Source of the DNA: Tetrapyrgos nigripes
Taxonomy: Eukaryota > Basidiomycota > Agaricomycetes > Agaricales > Campanellaceae
DNA length: 64,000 nt
Assembly (NCBI GenBank): GCA_013368315.1
Contig: JAACJM010000073.1
Coordinates: 124,001 to 188,000 of the forward strand
Direction of reading: 5' to 3'
The notes beneath the pieces were generated by a model. That model did no database searches, was not told the origin of the DNA, and was given only the letters and a program-made list of their open reading frames with translations. Shown one piece after another: positions 1-11,193 of this stretch (within the stretch, counting starts at the first letter, position 1; every line of letters begins with the position of its first letter). Made by a program: the position numbers and the translations under genes.

Positions 1-251
1 GAAGTTGAAGCTGGATAGGAGAGAAGAATTGATCATACCTGGCCTGGTTTGATAGTAATATAACAGATGACCATTAGTTTACCGCTGCTGGTCCTTTCCC
101 TGATGAGATTGAATGGAGCGCGAGAGATGCCAGTGAGAGGGATTCGAAGTAAGAGTCAGTTTATAAACTATGACGCCCAAGTTGTGCGTCTTTAAGAACT
201 ACACGTACGGAAGGTTGTCAACGGCAGTATCGGCAGTATCGGTGACAGACA
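1..251 (-). CDS. 5' end of a leftward gene running off the left edge (hypothetical)
   Basis: A TATA box (356-363, minus strand) lies about 105 nt upstream of an ATG at 249-251 on the minus strand. From there the frame reads MSVTDTADTAVDNLP and meets a consensus donor (GTACGT) near 206. No long open frame follows on the minus strand down to position 1, so further short exons or a longer first intron would be needed. The peptide is not recognised and no function is assigned. The promoter-ATG-donor spacing is the only support. It could equally be a chance arrangement. Confidence 0.3.
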
Positions 252-355
252 TGGTTTGTTTGTTCAGAGTTGCTACCAAGATCCTTTACTGAAATTGTCT
301 GCTCGAGGACTCGAGGGAAGGAGAGTTGAGGAAGTTCCATGAAATTGAACTAGGA

Positions 356-363
356 TTATTTAT
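356..363 (-). promoter_or_regulatory. TATA box (TATAAATA) of the left-edge gene
   Basis: On the minus strand the sequence reads TATAAATA, about 105 nt upstream of the candidate start codon at 251. This is within the usual TATA-to-ATG range of the other genes in this window (about 50-105 nt). Confidence 0.4.
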
Positions 364-693
364 ACTCTCAGTCGGAGATTCTTATCGCGGTTCCGAACTT
401 CTTTCGAGTCGACATGACCGGTGACCAACGATTTTGATGTATGTATACTTTCTAGCCGTTACTCTCGCTACCTAAAAGAGGAAGTTGATGGGTTACGGTC
501 AGTAGCTCCGGGCCTCCGGCATCGCAACTTCAAAATAAGGAGCTGCTCCTACTTACCCAATTCTGATGAATCCAAACAGCTCAAAAAGGGCCTGAGCATT
601 TCCGTCTAGTTGGTGACTCGGATGAGGGACTCGTTAACAATCTCAGAGAAGAGTCTGTTGACTGAAAACATTTTTCCCCCTTTGGCGTTTATG

Positions 694-1830
694 CCCAGTG
701 AAAACCTGCTATGCGCAGGTCCGCGTTGGTATGCGCAAATATGTGAGATCTGCGTAGATCTGCGCCTGCTAGTAAATATGCGCTCATCCGCGTACGTATG
801 CGTACAGCTGCGTACAGCCGCGCTGGTCAGCGCGAGTTTATCGAGGATATGCGTAGATATGCGCTATAGCTACCCTGCTATTACTACTGATATTACTCCC
901 TTATTTGGTATCCAGGTTCATACTGGTAAACCGTATGTATTACTATTCACAATACTATCTACTACATCCATCCATCTAAGACTACAGCCAGTACTAAATC
1001 CACTTCCTCAACACACTCCATACTAAAAACCATCTGAACTGCACTTCCGAGATCCTATATGACTGAGTAAGTGTCTTTTTACACTGAAGGAACAAAACAG
1101 CACCCTCACCTTTCTTTCCTGAGGACACGAAGTGGGTGTATGCGCACGAAAACACGTTCAGTCAGTGTTTGCCCTGGATATCATCGTGATAGTCAGCGAC
1201 TGGAAATTCCGGGGAAAAGAATATCTTACCTACGCACGATTTGCAGGTTTTCCAGCATCTAGAGTACGATGGTCAGTATTTGATGGGCCAAAACAAAGGA
1301 GAGACATATGTACCTCAAGCCGCTTCCAGATCGTCTCGCCCTTTGTCATGTCCGTACTTCTGTAGCTAAAAAGGAAAGTGTCGCGTCACGCATGTCGGCA
1401 GTCCAGAAGACGCGAATTAGAGAAGAGACCCACCTCGCCATGTGTCTCGTTTGGTATATATACTATATGCGTAAGATAAAGAGAAGGCGGGGAGGAAGGG
1501 AGGGAGGAGAACGATGAGGAGAGGAAGAGACGAGAGGAGATGGTGGTAGAGAAGAAAGGAAGGCGGGAAACTTTGGGGCGGCCTGTCGTTTTTCTGGGGC
1601 AGCCGTCACGTTGGGTGACGTCGAAGTTTTTTTGGGGGGAAGAGGAAGCACCGCCAATTCCCGACGACGAGAAAAAAAATTCTTCTAAGTCCAAACCATC
1701 GCGTTGGAAAGAAGTGAGATAGACGACATGACGTCACTCAATTCCAGATTGGGAAATTGCGCAGAAATACGCAGAAATACGCATATTTCGCATACCACCG
1801 CGGACCTGCGCATAGCAGGTTTTCACTGGG
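694..1830. mobile_element. Non-autonomous DNA transposon, 1137 bp, about 41-bp TIRs, 7-bp TSD
   Basis: The two ends are inverted copies of each other. The left end starts CCCAGTGAAAACCTGC at 694, and the right end finishes with its reverse complement at 1830. Pairing continues for about 41 bp with one mismatch. The element is flanked by a perfect 7-bp direct repeat GTTTATG at 687-693 and 1831-1837, as expected for a target-site duplication. The subterminal regions are rich in short TGCG/ACGC motifs (about 720-870 and 1758-1800), which could be transposase-binding repeats. The interior has only short ORFs and no recognisable transposase, so the element depends on one supplied elsewhere. The superfamily is not certain: 7-8-bp duplications and a CAGTG-like terminus fit hAT or KDZ-type elements rather than CACTA. 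A truncated relative lies at 31515-31720. Confidence 0.85.
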
Positions 1831-1962
1831 GTTTATGGGTTAACAGATGTCTGACAGACTAGAGAAGCTTAACAACAGTAACCATACTTCGAAAACGTCA
1901 CGTCACACGATCATGATTCATGACGCGACGCGTCTCGTCTTGAGACGTTTCAACAAACCACC

Positions 1963-2913
1963 ATGATGCAGACCTCCAGCCCCTCATCCTACTCCCCTTC
2001 CACACCTCATCACTCCAAAAAGCGCTCCCTCTACCAAAAGTCTTATACACCTCTCAACTCTTCTCCCTTGGCTCAAAGCACTCATGATCAGACCTCAAGT
2101 CCACCAAATTCCTCCCCGATATCAGAAGCCCAGACGCGTAGAAGGTCGCAGTACAAGTCCCGGAGTCTGAGGTCCAGTGTTTCACCAGCAGCAGGTTCGA
2201 CAGGGTCTCCTGTCTATAGAATGACACCTGACTCGCATGGAGCTAATGTCTCCCCTCCTTCGATGCTACGAGCTGCGTACAGTGGTGGAATGGCATCCCA
2301 GTCTGAGACGCACGCGGTTTTGAGAGACAAGTTCCGTTTCAGGTGTATGGAGAGAGCGGAACGGAGTCGACGAAAGGCCGTGGAGAGTAAGAGACGAGCA
2401 AGGGATGGTGATGATGTATTTATGGATGATGGTGGAGACGATGAGGAAACAGACGAGCAACTCATGTCAGATGAGGTGTGTTTAGGTCCCCTTTCTTGCA
2501 TTCTACTATTCTGAGCGGAATTTCAGTTCTACAGGCGCATCATGACGAACACTAATCTTCAAGACCGTCGCAAAGCACTAAAGACGTTTTACGACCACTG
2601 TGGTTCAATTGACCCTGACATGGAAGATGCTGGGGAATGGGAATACCATCTGAACGGTGACTTTCTTTTTTTTTCTTCTTGCGTCTTCTGTCCTCCTTAT
2701 TGTCTTCCTCAGGTTTCCAACCGTCAACTTGGTCCCCTGGATCATCGACAGAGGAACTCTCACCTGAAGAACTCGAAAGGGCAGAACTAGAAGCATACGC
2801 CGAACAGTGTGAAATGCAGGCAGCTTTCGCAGACTTTGAAGACGTCCCTCTGGAAGAGTTGTTTAGCCTGGATGATGTGGAGTTTTTCTGCGGATGTCGA
2901 CATGGAATATTAG
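1963..2913 (+). CDS. Ser/Pro-rich hypothetical protein, three exons, apparent 1-nt insertion near the 3' end
   Basis: Exon 1 is 1963-2475, exon 2 is 2527-2656 and exon 3 starts at 2713, all with GT-AG borders. The N-terminal ~100 residues are Ser/Pro-rich low complexity. A basic patch (RAERSRRKAVESKRRAR) and an acidic patch (DDVFMDDGGDDEE) follow. A charged helical C-terminal part contains LSPEELERAELEAYAEQ and VPLEELFSLDDVE. After the last motif the frame runs on into the tRNA gene. Removing one T from the T5 run at about 2883-2887 instead gives a natural ending at the TAG at 2911-2913, so I place the stop there. The family is not recognised. The basic and acidic tracts would suit a nuclear protein, but this is inference. 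The apparent indel is one of several in the window. Confidence 0.6.
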
Positions 2914-3036
2914 GACGTCGATGCTTGTACTACTACCCCCTTCCCATCCCTCATTCTCTCAGAGTATACTTCCCTTCCCTTCCTTGCTGCTCCTCCTCTC
3001 CCTTCAGCATGATATTCGATGCAAGTCCTCCTTCAA

Positions 3037-3137
3037 GGCAAGATGGCCGAGCGGTTAAGGCGTGTGACTCAAGCTTGTAACAGGGCTTCCATTCTCATGG
3101 GCGTATGTCCGCGTGGGTTCAAGTCCCACTCTTGTCA
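3037..3137 (+). tRNA. tRNA-Leu(CAA) with about 20-nt intron
   Basis: The acceptor stem GGCAAGA (3037-3043) pairs with TCTTGTC (3130-3136), followed by the A discriminator at 3137. The D arm is 3046-3061. The anticodon is CAA at 3070-3072, followed by G37. An intron of about 20 nt (3074-3093) interrupts the anticodon arm, as is usual for eukaryotic tRNA-Leu(CAA). A long variable arm (GGGC/GTCC stem) marks a class II tRNA. The T arm GTGGG-TTCAAGT-CCCAC (3113-3129) is perfect and serves as B box. A T5 run at 3141-3145 is a Pol III terminator. The 3' strand of the anticodon stem uses two wobble pairs. It decodes UUG leucine codons. Confidence 0.9.
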
Positions 3138-3417
3138 TGCTTTTTGTTGTTGCCCCCGAACGAACATTCTGGGATGATTAGTAGGAGGAGGACCAGCGGA
3201 AATGTGTTTCCGCGCGGATGTGATCATGCTTTGCACCCGTTTTGCATCCGTTTTTCGTTGTGATCAATTTGTCTTTTGCTTCCGCGACTCGGACTGGTCT
3301 CGCTCTGAGAGATTCACAGAGCAACAAGTCATATTGAGATCGAATTAGAACGAGGGAGGTATGCTGTATGTCTCGCCAGTTTTCGCCAGGTCGGTTTGAT
3401 CTGGTGTCTGAAAGCTT
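3138..3417. other. Spacer between the tRNA and the minisatellite
   Basis: No gene is supported here. The minus strand has one 84-codon open frame, but it has no recognisable motif, splice sites or promoter. The last ~60 bases already contain degenerate pieces of the repeat that follows. Confidence 0.5.
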
Positions 3418-3977
3418 AAGGCGGTGAAGCAAACCACCGAGAGATATGTACTCTCGACTTACTCAAAACGGAATGTCTGAAAGGCGATGAAGCAAACCAC
3501 CGAGAAACCGAGAAATATGTACTCTCGACTTACTCAAAACGGAATGTCTGAAAGGCGGTGAAGCAAACCACCGAGAAACGGCCGATCGCGAGAAATATGT
3601 ACTCTCGACTTCCCGCCTTTCAGGCACATTCAATGTGTACTCTCGACTTACTCAAAACGGAATGTCTGAAAGGCGGTAAAGCAAACCACCGAGAGACCGA
3701 GAAATATGTACTCTCGACTTCCCGCCTTTCAGGCACATTCAATGTGTACTCTCGACTTACTCAAAACGGAATGTCTGAAAGGCGGTGAAGCAGACCACCG
3801 AGAAACCGAGAAATATGTACTCTCGACTTCCCGCCTTTCAGACACATTCAATGTGTACTCTCGACTTACTCAAAACGGAATGTCTGAAAGGCGGTGAAGC
3901 AAGCCACCGAGAAACCGGGAAATATGTACTCTCGACTTCCCGCCTTTCAGACACATTCAATGTGTACTCTCGACTTA
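3418..3977. repeat. Minisatellite with inverted-repeat-containing units (70 and about 110 bp)
   Basis: A core beginning TGTACTCTCGACTTACTCAA recurs at about 3448, 3518, 3635, 3745 and 3855, and a truncated copy at 3961 ends the array. The first two periods are 70 bp. Later ones are about 106-117 bp because they carry an additional ~40-bp block. That block contains CCCGCCTTTCAGACACATT, the near-reverse complement of AATGTCTGAAAGGCGG in the core. Each long unit can therefore form a stem-loop with a loop of about 45-60 nt. One unit (about 3580) carries an extra CGGCCGATCGCG insertion. The ORFs across it are by-products of repetition. Confidence 0.9.
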
Positions 3978-4079
3978 CTGTTAATTAATAGCTACGATAA
4001 CATCCTCCTCCCAGTATAAAGTCACAATGGACTGTAAGACTAGCATACACTCCCTCATTGCTCAAAGCTCCGCAAAGAT

Positions 4080-5124
4080 ATGGGTTATGAACTTTCTTCT
4101 CATGAACCCTCTGTGGAAGAAGCGCTTGGCTGGGTTGTGCCTGCGCGTGGTATACCAATCTAAAAACACTCTTTCTTGTACTCTTCATCCTTGCGTTGGT
4201 CATCTTGGTCGTCCGAATTCGTCATCCTTGCCTTACCGTGACCAGTTTGGAGAGGTTCATCGAAGACTTACAACAGTCATTCATGTGTACTTGGGAGGAA
4301 GGAAGGATACCTTCAGACGCGGAGATCGACCGTCTTTTTGGTTCTTTGCGTCGGTGAGTTTTGCTTTGCTACAGATACAAGCTTTCTTGCGCTGACATTG
4401 ATATACTGTTCAGGATCAAAAAAGACTGCGAAGACATCGTGAAGCGGAAAAATGGGAATGTCTTTCGCTGGTCTTTGCTACACCGTTACGTGATGACGTC
4501 ATACAATATTCTACGAAATGTTCTTAAATGCTCGGATGAGGCTCAGATTCTGGAGGTGCAGATCAAAGTGAGTGATGGCCTAGAAGGCTCTTTACACTAG
4601 CAGGCCAATCATTGTCATTGTTCTGACCGTCTTGGAATCCCCCCACCCCTTCCCCCTCTCCCCGCTTCTTCTTCCTTCCTTCTCACCCTCCCTATTCCCT
4701 CCGATTACGCGTGCAGAACTACTGTATCGCCGTCACCGTCTCGGATCTAAGACGCCAAAATCAAACCATTCTACAACGTGGTACTGGCAGTGGTTCGTCT
4801 CCTTCGGCGATGACGTCAACCACAAGTATAGAACTGAGAAGCAACACCAGCCGCTGGTACTGGGAGTGGTGGGATCGGAAATCGTGGCCCAACTGTCACG
4901 CAGGCTCGTGTGTAATAGGATCAGGATTTTGTTTAAGATTTGGTACAGTGGAGGTATGTAAAGTCTTCTTCAGTCCAGGTCAATCTTTTAATCAAGTGGT
5001 ATACCTAGTCTACTTGATACGATTCTAGACGGCGAGAGCTGGAGCTAGTTACCGGACTTTGATGTGTATGTTGTATACCCCAGTCGTTTTGTTTTCATGG
5101 ATTGCTTTCGTTTTCACATTGTAA
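4080..5124 (+). CDS. Hypothetical two-TM membrane protein (apparent 1-nt deletion in exon 1)
   Basis: The frame from the ATG at 4080 (MGYELSSHEPSVEEALGW) stops at about 4161. One frame over, a clear membrane segment follows directly (TLFLVLFILALVILVV), then a coding exon to 4353. Adding one A to the AA at about 4157 joins the two smoothly. Introns: 4354-4413, 4570 to the acceptor before about 4716, and about 4955-5027, all GT-AG. The middle part is soluble, with several Cys and Trp (for example SRWYWEWWDRKSWP), and should lie on one face of the membrane. The last exon ends in a second hydrophobic stretch (MLYTPVVLFSWIAFVFTL) right at the stop, 5122-5124. A type II or hairpin topology is possible. 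No family is recognised. Confidence 0.6.
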
Positions 5125-5264
5125 CTTGTTTTCTACATATTTACTTTTATGCACTGCTTCGTCTCTTAGTAGACTGTAGCGTCCAAGTTGGAATTCCAAT
5201 GTATTTGTACGCCTAAACGCTAGGAGGAAGGCCTTCAATATTCCCACGTTGACCTTCCTGTACG

Positions 5265-7923
5265 ATGAGCGACGTCTGGTCATTCAACCTCAGATCGTCC
5301 AGATATGCATATGCAGACTCGGACTCAGAATCCTCTGACGACGAAGACTCATCTGCTCTCGCTTCCTCTACCGAGCCCTCCTCTGCAGACACCAAGCTCT
5401 GGAACGACCTTGACCTCTCTACACGCGAAGAAACCGTTCAGTACAAACCAAACCCCTTCAGTATCGCCAAGATAAACGCTGCTTCTCGTGTCAATGCTGC
5501 TGCTAGTAAAGCTGAGAATATCTCTGTCCCGGTTTCCTCTTCCTCTTCCTCTTCGTCGCATGCGCATACTACGAAACCCAACACCACCACCCGCTTGCAA
5601 CCACCCGCGAAACCAGCACCTGTGAAAGGAAGCATCATCGATGGGCTCAAGAAGCAGGCGGAGAAGGCGCAGAGGAGTAAAGCTGAGAAGGAGCTGAAAG
5701 AGAAGGAGGTGTCGAAAACTGATGTAGCTACAGCTGCCGGATTGCCAGTCAAACCCGTTAACAAGAAATTTGTACCTCCAAGACCTATTATCTCGAACAA
5801 GCCTCCACTCCTTGCTTCTACGATGAATACCATCTCCTCGCCGCGTCCTGCACTCACGCAAGATGGTTTTTCCACTCTGACCAACCTTCGACCCAATGAC
5901 TTTGCCTCCATCTCCTCATCTCATCCTGCTCCTTCCTTACCTGCTTTCGTGCCCGCTACACTCGCCGAGAATACTCCACTCACATTACGCACAGCAAATC
6001 AAACGCATATACCTACCTCACAAACTACTGAACTCGATGTCTCCCCTAATAACCTCTCTGCTACCACCACCACCACCACAGCCGTTCCTCCCGCTTCTCT
6101 ACGCGCCAAACACGTATTCCCAGCTCCACATATTGCTCAGGCTCCTCATGATCTCCCTGCTCCTCAAATAGTGCCTCTGAAGAGACGTTTAGAGACTGGA
6201 GCCAATGTCACGGCTACGCCTGTTCATAGACAAGTGTTCTCGTCTATGGCGCCTCCGGGACGTGCCGTTGCTGCTGGTAGTCCTTTTAGGCCTGGGCCTG
6301 GACATTTCGGTAGCTCTTCAATGAGAGCGCCTTCTACTCCTCTGAGAGGCGTCAGTGGAGGCCGTGGAGGACCTCTGCCCAAACGATGCCTCGCACCCAA
6401 CTTGGCTCGTCCTCTGCCTCTGTAGGAGAATTCCAGGGTATGCCTATGCCTCTTCATGGGCAACCTGTAGCTCCGACCTTTGTGTCTCGCGCGCCAAGGA
6501 TGCACTCTTCTTTTCTCCCTCCGGCCATCCCGACTCGATCTGCTGCGTTTAACTCACAGCAGCAGCAGTATGCACGATCTGGAACTCCAGACGTCTATAT
6601 TGCTCGTTTCCCAAACATGATGATACCATCTCCTCCATTGCAAGATATTGATAACGCTAATTCACACCGGTACCCTCAAGTCCATAGTAATTATGATGAT
6701 CCACTCTACTACGACTTTGGTTCTCCATATACCCTCGACACTGCCTCTCCCTCTGCTTCTTCCTCTCCTGCACCTCGTTCGTCGCCAACGCCCATTTCTC
6801 GTCCTTCCAAGCCCGAACACCAACTGAGTCACGAGAGGACTACTAGGACTTTGGTAGCAGAAGCTGGTGGTGCTGATGCTGATGCCGAATATGACAGACT
6901 CGTCAAACGTGCTCGAAAACAAACGACGCTGGATGGAATGTTGAGCCAGAAGAAATTGAAGCCGGTCACGTCCTCGTCCCCTGGTTTGGGGCCCGAGACG
7001 GCCACGAAGACGGTTCAGAAATCATATCCACGGCGTTCTACCGTCCCTCCCCCGCTCCCGCTCCTACTACTGCTCGCGGCAGTGTCGCTCAGCCTCGTCC
7101 TCGTGATGATGAATACCAGACGCCTAAACGCAAAGTGAAGGAAAGGGTTGAAAGAGATGCGTATGAGTCCATCCCTGAGGATCCTGATGAAGGATGGAGT
7201 ACGCTTTCTGGTCTTGGATCGAAGAAGAAGAAAAAGGGTAATAATATTGGGAAAAGCGCCAGGTATGTAATGTGGTCTTTCCTTCAATATTCTCGTATTT
7301 TCTTTTCTTTTTCTGACGCATACGCATTACCCCACAGGTTTTCATCTCCTCCTTCCGACTCAGGTATCAGGTCCTCTGGTGGTTTCTCTTTAGGCGCGTT
7401 AGTAGGACCGGGCAAAGCCGTCAAAGCAGGCAAGACGGGGATGAAGGCTGATGATAAGAAGAGAGTTGTGACTTACCTACCCCCGCCGCCTACTCAGAAG
7501 CTCTCATCGACACCGACTCAGCAAGTCAAGATGCTTTCACCTCTAGATGTCATGGTTAGGGAGGAATTAGAGGGAATGGGTATGGGTATGGGTATGGATA
7601 TGGTTGGAGAAGATGATGCATATGGTGACACTGATGACACCGGCGCTCCTGAAGAGCGTGCTACTTTTGATGTCGAAGGCGTTACGAAGAGGTTCCCTCG
7701 GACCAGGATGCTTTTACGTGAGGTGGGTTTGTTCATTGCTTCAGTTCTTTTTATTGTTGTTCTCGTCTGATTTTTTTGCTATGTCTAGTAGAGAAAACGG
7801 GCCTTCAAACGATTCAGAGTAGATGTGCTGGGTGAGCAATTGGAGAGCTGTGGTGTCGTGTATCGGGACGGACAGGCTTTTAATGAAATCGGGATTGTTG
7901 TTTGGGAGGGATTAGGGGCCTAG
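5265..7923 (+). CDS. Long low-complexity acidic/Ser-rich hypothetical protein, degenerate PIP-box-like motif
   Basis: The N-terminus (MSDVWSFNLRSSRYAYADSD) leads into an acidic Ser/Glu/Asp tract. The relatively ordered segment KPNPFSIAKINAASR follows, then several hundred residues of Ser/Pro/Thr-rich sequence. A basic stretch with KRARKQTTLDGMLSQKK follows; QTTLDGML resembles a PCNA-interacting box but lacks the aromatic pair. The C-terminus is an ordered module (about 7640-7923) ending EIGIVVWEGLGA. Introns: 7263 to about 7338, and about 7723 to about 7791, the latter using TCTAGTAG as acceptor. The coding frame shifts by one missing base at about 6384 and again at about 7030-7050 (C5 run). 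Both sides of each shift are plainly coding. No family name is assigned. A nuclear, chromatin- or repair-related role is only a guess from the motif. Confidence 0.65.
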
Positions 7924-8159
7924 GGCGGTGATTTGCTTTCCATTCGGACTACGCTATATGACATGCTTGCTGTCCTACATCCTGCCTCCTACTTGTCTAC
8001 TACTAGTGACACTACACTTGCTTTCTGTAACGAGCTGGAAGAAAGAATTTCGTTTGCCCTCCGCGCCTACTACACGTGACGTCACTTGCACTTTTGACTC
8101 ATCATGAGCCCGAAATTCCTCCACTTTTTGTCTCTTACGCCCACGAACGACTCTAACTT

Positions 8160-11100
8160 ATGCCTCCTCGACTCAGCAAGCGACAACAACGAGAGTTAGA
8201 AGAATTAGAAGCTTTGGCAGGTCCATCAACACCTACTGAAGCCAAGGTTGCTGAAAGTGAAGATGAAGAAGATGAAGATGACGTACCCATGAAGCGACAT
8301 GCTGCTGGATTCGCTGCAGTAGGTTTTGGGAGGTCAATTGAAGCTTTTTACTCATGTTTTCTAGCTTTTTTCCACAGAAAATGAAGCCGAGGAAGATGTC
8401 GACGATGAAGATGAACCGAGCAAGACGAAATCGCGTTCGGGTAAATCGAAGAAAGTGAGTTTACGATTATCTTTAGGGAAAGAAGTGTTTTCTTATTGGG
8501 CATAGTCCAAGAAGAAGAAGAAAACAGCTACTACCCAGCCTTCCGAGACACTCGTACCTGCAGAACCCAAAGTCGTAGCAGACGTTAGCCCAGCTACCCC
8601 TCCACCTCTCACCGTCCCAAAAAGCGAAAAGAAAGCAGCAAAGAAAGCAAAAGCCAAAGCAAAGAAAGCCGGGAAAGATACAGATGGGCTAGACGAAATC
8701 GATAGAGCGCTGGAAGAGCTTTCTGTCAAACACCCAGAATTCCAAAAACCTACTACCACTTCCACGTCTTCCTCCAACCCTTTGGCTACTGGATCCTCCA
8801 GAACGAGTCCCCTATCCCAACTCCCAGCCTATCTCAGCGTTACCCTTTCCTACCTCGACAGTGACGCCGAAATGCGTAAATTCTTCGGATCCAAAGTCGT
8901 CTCTGCGACTAAAAACGCTTCTGGGTCTGGTACAGGCGCAGCTGGAGGTTCCGGCTCGGGACGACGGGCTCAAGCGAGGCTCCAAGCTAATCAACGATCC
9001 AATCTTGTTCGGCCTCAGCAGAATTGGGCCCCAGCGCAGATGAGGGATGGGTTGAGTTGTAGGTCGTTGACTGAGGAAGAGTTGGAGGATCAGATGCATA
9101 ATATGGGTTTAGATGTTGATGCAGATGGGTTTGGGGTTCCGGGAGAAAGGTGGTGGACGGTGGAATACTCGAAGCGTTATAAATCCACTACGCTGTCCTT
9201 TATGAAGACGGTGTTATCTGGGGATCCACAGGGCTTTTATGACCTGCTGAGGCGAGCTCCTTGGCATGCGGATACGTTGCTGCAGTTGGCGGAAGTTTTC
9301 AGACACAGAGAAGGTGAGTATCGTAGCTGTCGCCTTTGTCTTCGTGTTCTGACTTTTTTCGACGTTTTAAGAACATACACAGGCAATAGACCTCATATCA
9401 CGGGCTATCTTTTCTTACGAGCGGGCGTTCATTGGTATGTCTTGGTGGTCTTTTTCTCTGGTTTGACCTGACCGCTCGACTATAGGTTCTTCCTCCGCTT
9501 CTTCCGCGTCTTTCTCTCCCCTTACTGGGCTTCACCGTCTCGCTTTCCCATATATCCCCAATCGTCCTTTCTTCCTTGCTATCCACCGTCAAGTCTCTGA
9601 TTTTGCCAGGCGTGGATTAAGCAGGACTGCATTCGAATGGGCGAAACTACTCTGGTCTTTAGACTGGGTTGGTGATCCACATGGCGCGTGTTTCTGGTTA
9701 GACATTCTCGGGGCCAAAATTGCAGCCGGAGAGAAGAAAGGCAAAAATAAAGACAAGGAGGACGATGCAGAGTGGTTGAAGGATGTCTGGGAGATGTTTG
9801 AAAAACGGAGGGTGTCTCTAGAGAAGGAGAAGGGCCGGAAAGATCTTGGGATGGACCCGAGCGTATTACCTGGTTGGATGTGGTCTAGGGCTTTGGTTCT
9901 GAGGATGAACGGCAAGGATGAAGAAACAGCTACGTCTGCTTTGGTCGAAGCAGTCCAAGCCTTCCCTTCCGTCGTCCCTCTGTTGGCAGACAAGCTGGAA
10001 GTGGCGATCCCTGATGGTATACGAAGCCATAAGGACTTTAAAGTCGAGGTTGATGGAAGGTGAGTTTACTTATATGTTCCCTTCTATGCACTTTCTGACT
10101 CTCTTCGTGTCGAACAGCTACCTATCCAAAACTGACTCGATCATGCATCTTCTTTCACATCTCTACGTCCACCGAGCCCAGTCGTTGTGGAAAGACCCCG
10201 CCGTATCTTCTTGGTTTGCACAAACCCTTGCGAAGCACTTTGCGTCATTACCTTCTTCACTGCCACCAAGCGCACGCCGCGAGCGATTCCGTTTCATTTT
10301 CTCCAATTCGGTAACCCTTCAATATGCCGTCTACCGTCACATCATCGTTTCTGAATCATCAACCTCTTCACGCAAATTTTTCTCCTTCATTCCTCGAAAT
10401 ATCCAAAACGAGAGCGGCGCAGGTTTAGCTTGTGACCCTCTTCCACCTCCAGCGGGTATATGTAAATCCAGCTACGACAACGCCTTCTTCGCCGGTATCC
10501 AAGACCTAGATCGTTTCACAGGTACAGGCCGCGCACGCACTCGGAGACAGAGAGAAATGGACGAAAGAAGACTAGCTAGGTTAATCCCCGATGCAGATTT
10601 CAGACATCAACTCGAAGCAGTCTTTGAACGAAACCCTATGATTGCGCAGAGGTTTCCTGGTGGTATTGTTGATTTTGTGCAGCATCTGGGAGAGATGGGG
10701 CCAGAGGAGATGGAAGACGTGTTGATGGCTGCGGTAGCTGGAGCTATGGATGCTGCTGGACCTCCACAGGAGTTGCAGGATAATAGAGAGATGCCAGGAG
10801 GATTTGTGGATTTGGTGTTTAGAGATCTGGATGACGATGATGAGGTTGTTGGGCCTGACGAACCCAATCAGAGGGCTGAGGACGGAGCGGCAAGAGATAG
10901 ACATGAAGATTGGGGTGATGTTGATAGGGATGTTGAGGATGAAGGTGACGAGGATGAGAATGAGGACGAGGACGGGAGGATGAGGAAGAAGATATTGCTG
11001 TGAGTATCGTCTTTCGTGCTGGAATTTCCTTTGTTCTAATTTTCTTCTTTTACTCTAGCCTATGCCCGTCCGTGTACTACGGAATATAATTGGAAGGTTC

Positions 11101-11193
11101 TGGGGAGGTGGAGCAAGTGCTGTTGGTGATGTTGACAGTGATTCTGACGAGGACAACCTTCCACCACCGAGGGATTTAGACGGTGTCGATTAA
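8160..11193 (+). CDS. RQC1: RQC1/TCF25-family ribosome quality control protein
   Basis: The order of parts matches the TCF25 (Nulp1/Rqc1) family. An N-terminal helix (MPPRLSKRQQRELEELEAL) is followed by acidic and Lys-rich low-complexity regions. The conserved core has GERWWTVEYSKRYKSTTLSF, FYDLLRRAPWHADTLLQLAE and EEHTQAIDLISRAIFSYERA. A helical-repeat region and an acidic C-terminus complete it. In yeast the protein works with Ltn1, Rqc2 and Cdc48 on stalled 60S subunits. Introns: about 8325-8380, 8456-8506, about 9314-9371, about 9435-9485, about 10061-10118 and about 11000-11059, all short. A one-base deletion at the GGG near 10974 must be allowed so that the last exon (PVRVLRNIIGRFWGGG) is read in frame to the TAA at 11191. 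Without it the protein ends early at 11091. Family assignment is firm; the frameshift is more likely a consensus error than a real lesion. Confidence 0.88.

Noticed and set aside
610..1026. 138-codon plus-strand ORF at the transposon left end
   Set aside because: It lies across the TIR and the TGCG-rich subterminal repeats. Its composition follows the repeat and it has no domain.
3558..3988. Repetitive ORFs (YVLSTSRLSGTFNVYSR type) in the minisatellite
   Set aside because: They arise from tandem repetition of a non-coding unit whose length is not always a multiple of three. There is no start context or neighbouring exon.
5349..5911. Two long minus-strand ORFs opposite the 5265 gene
   Set aside because: They mirror the Ser/Pro codon bias of the plus-strand coding sequence, which continues with correct splice sites.
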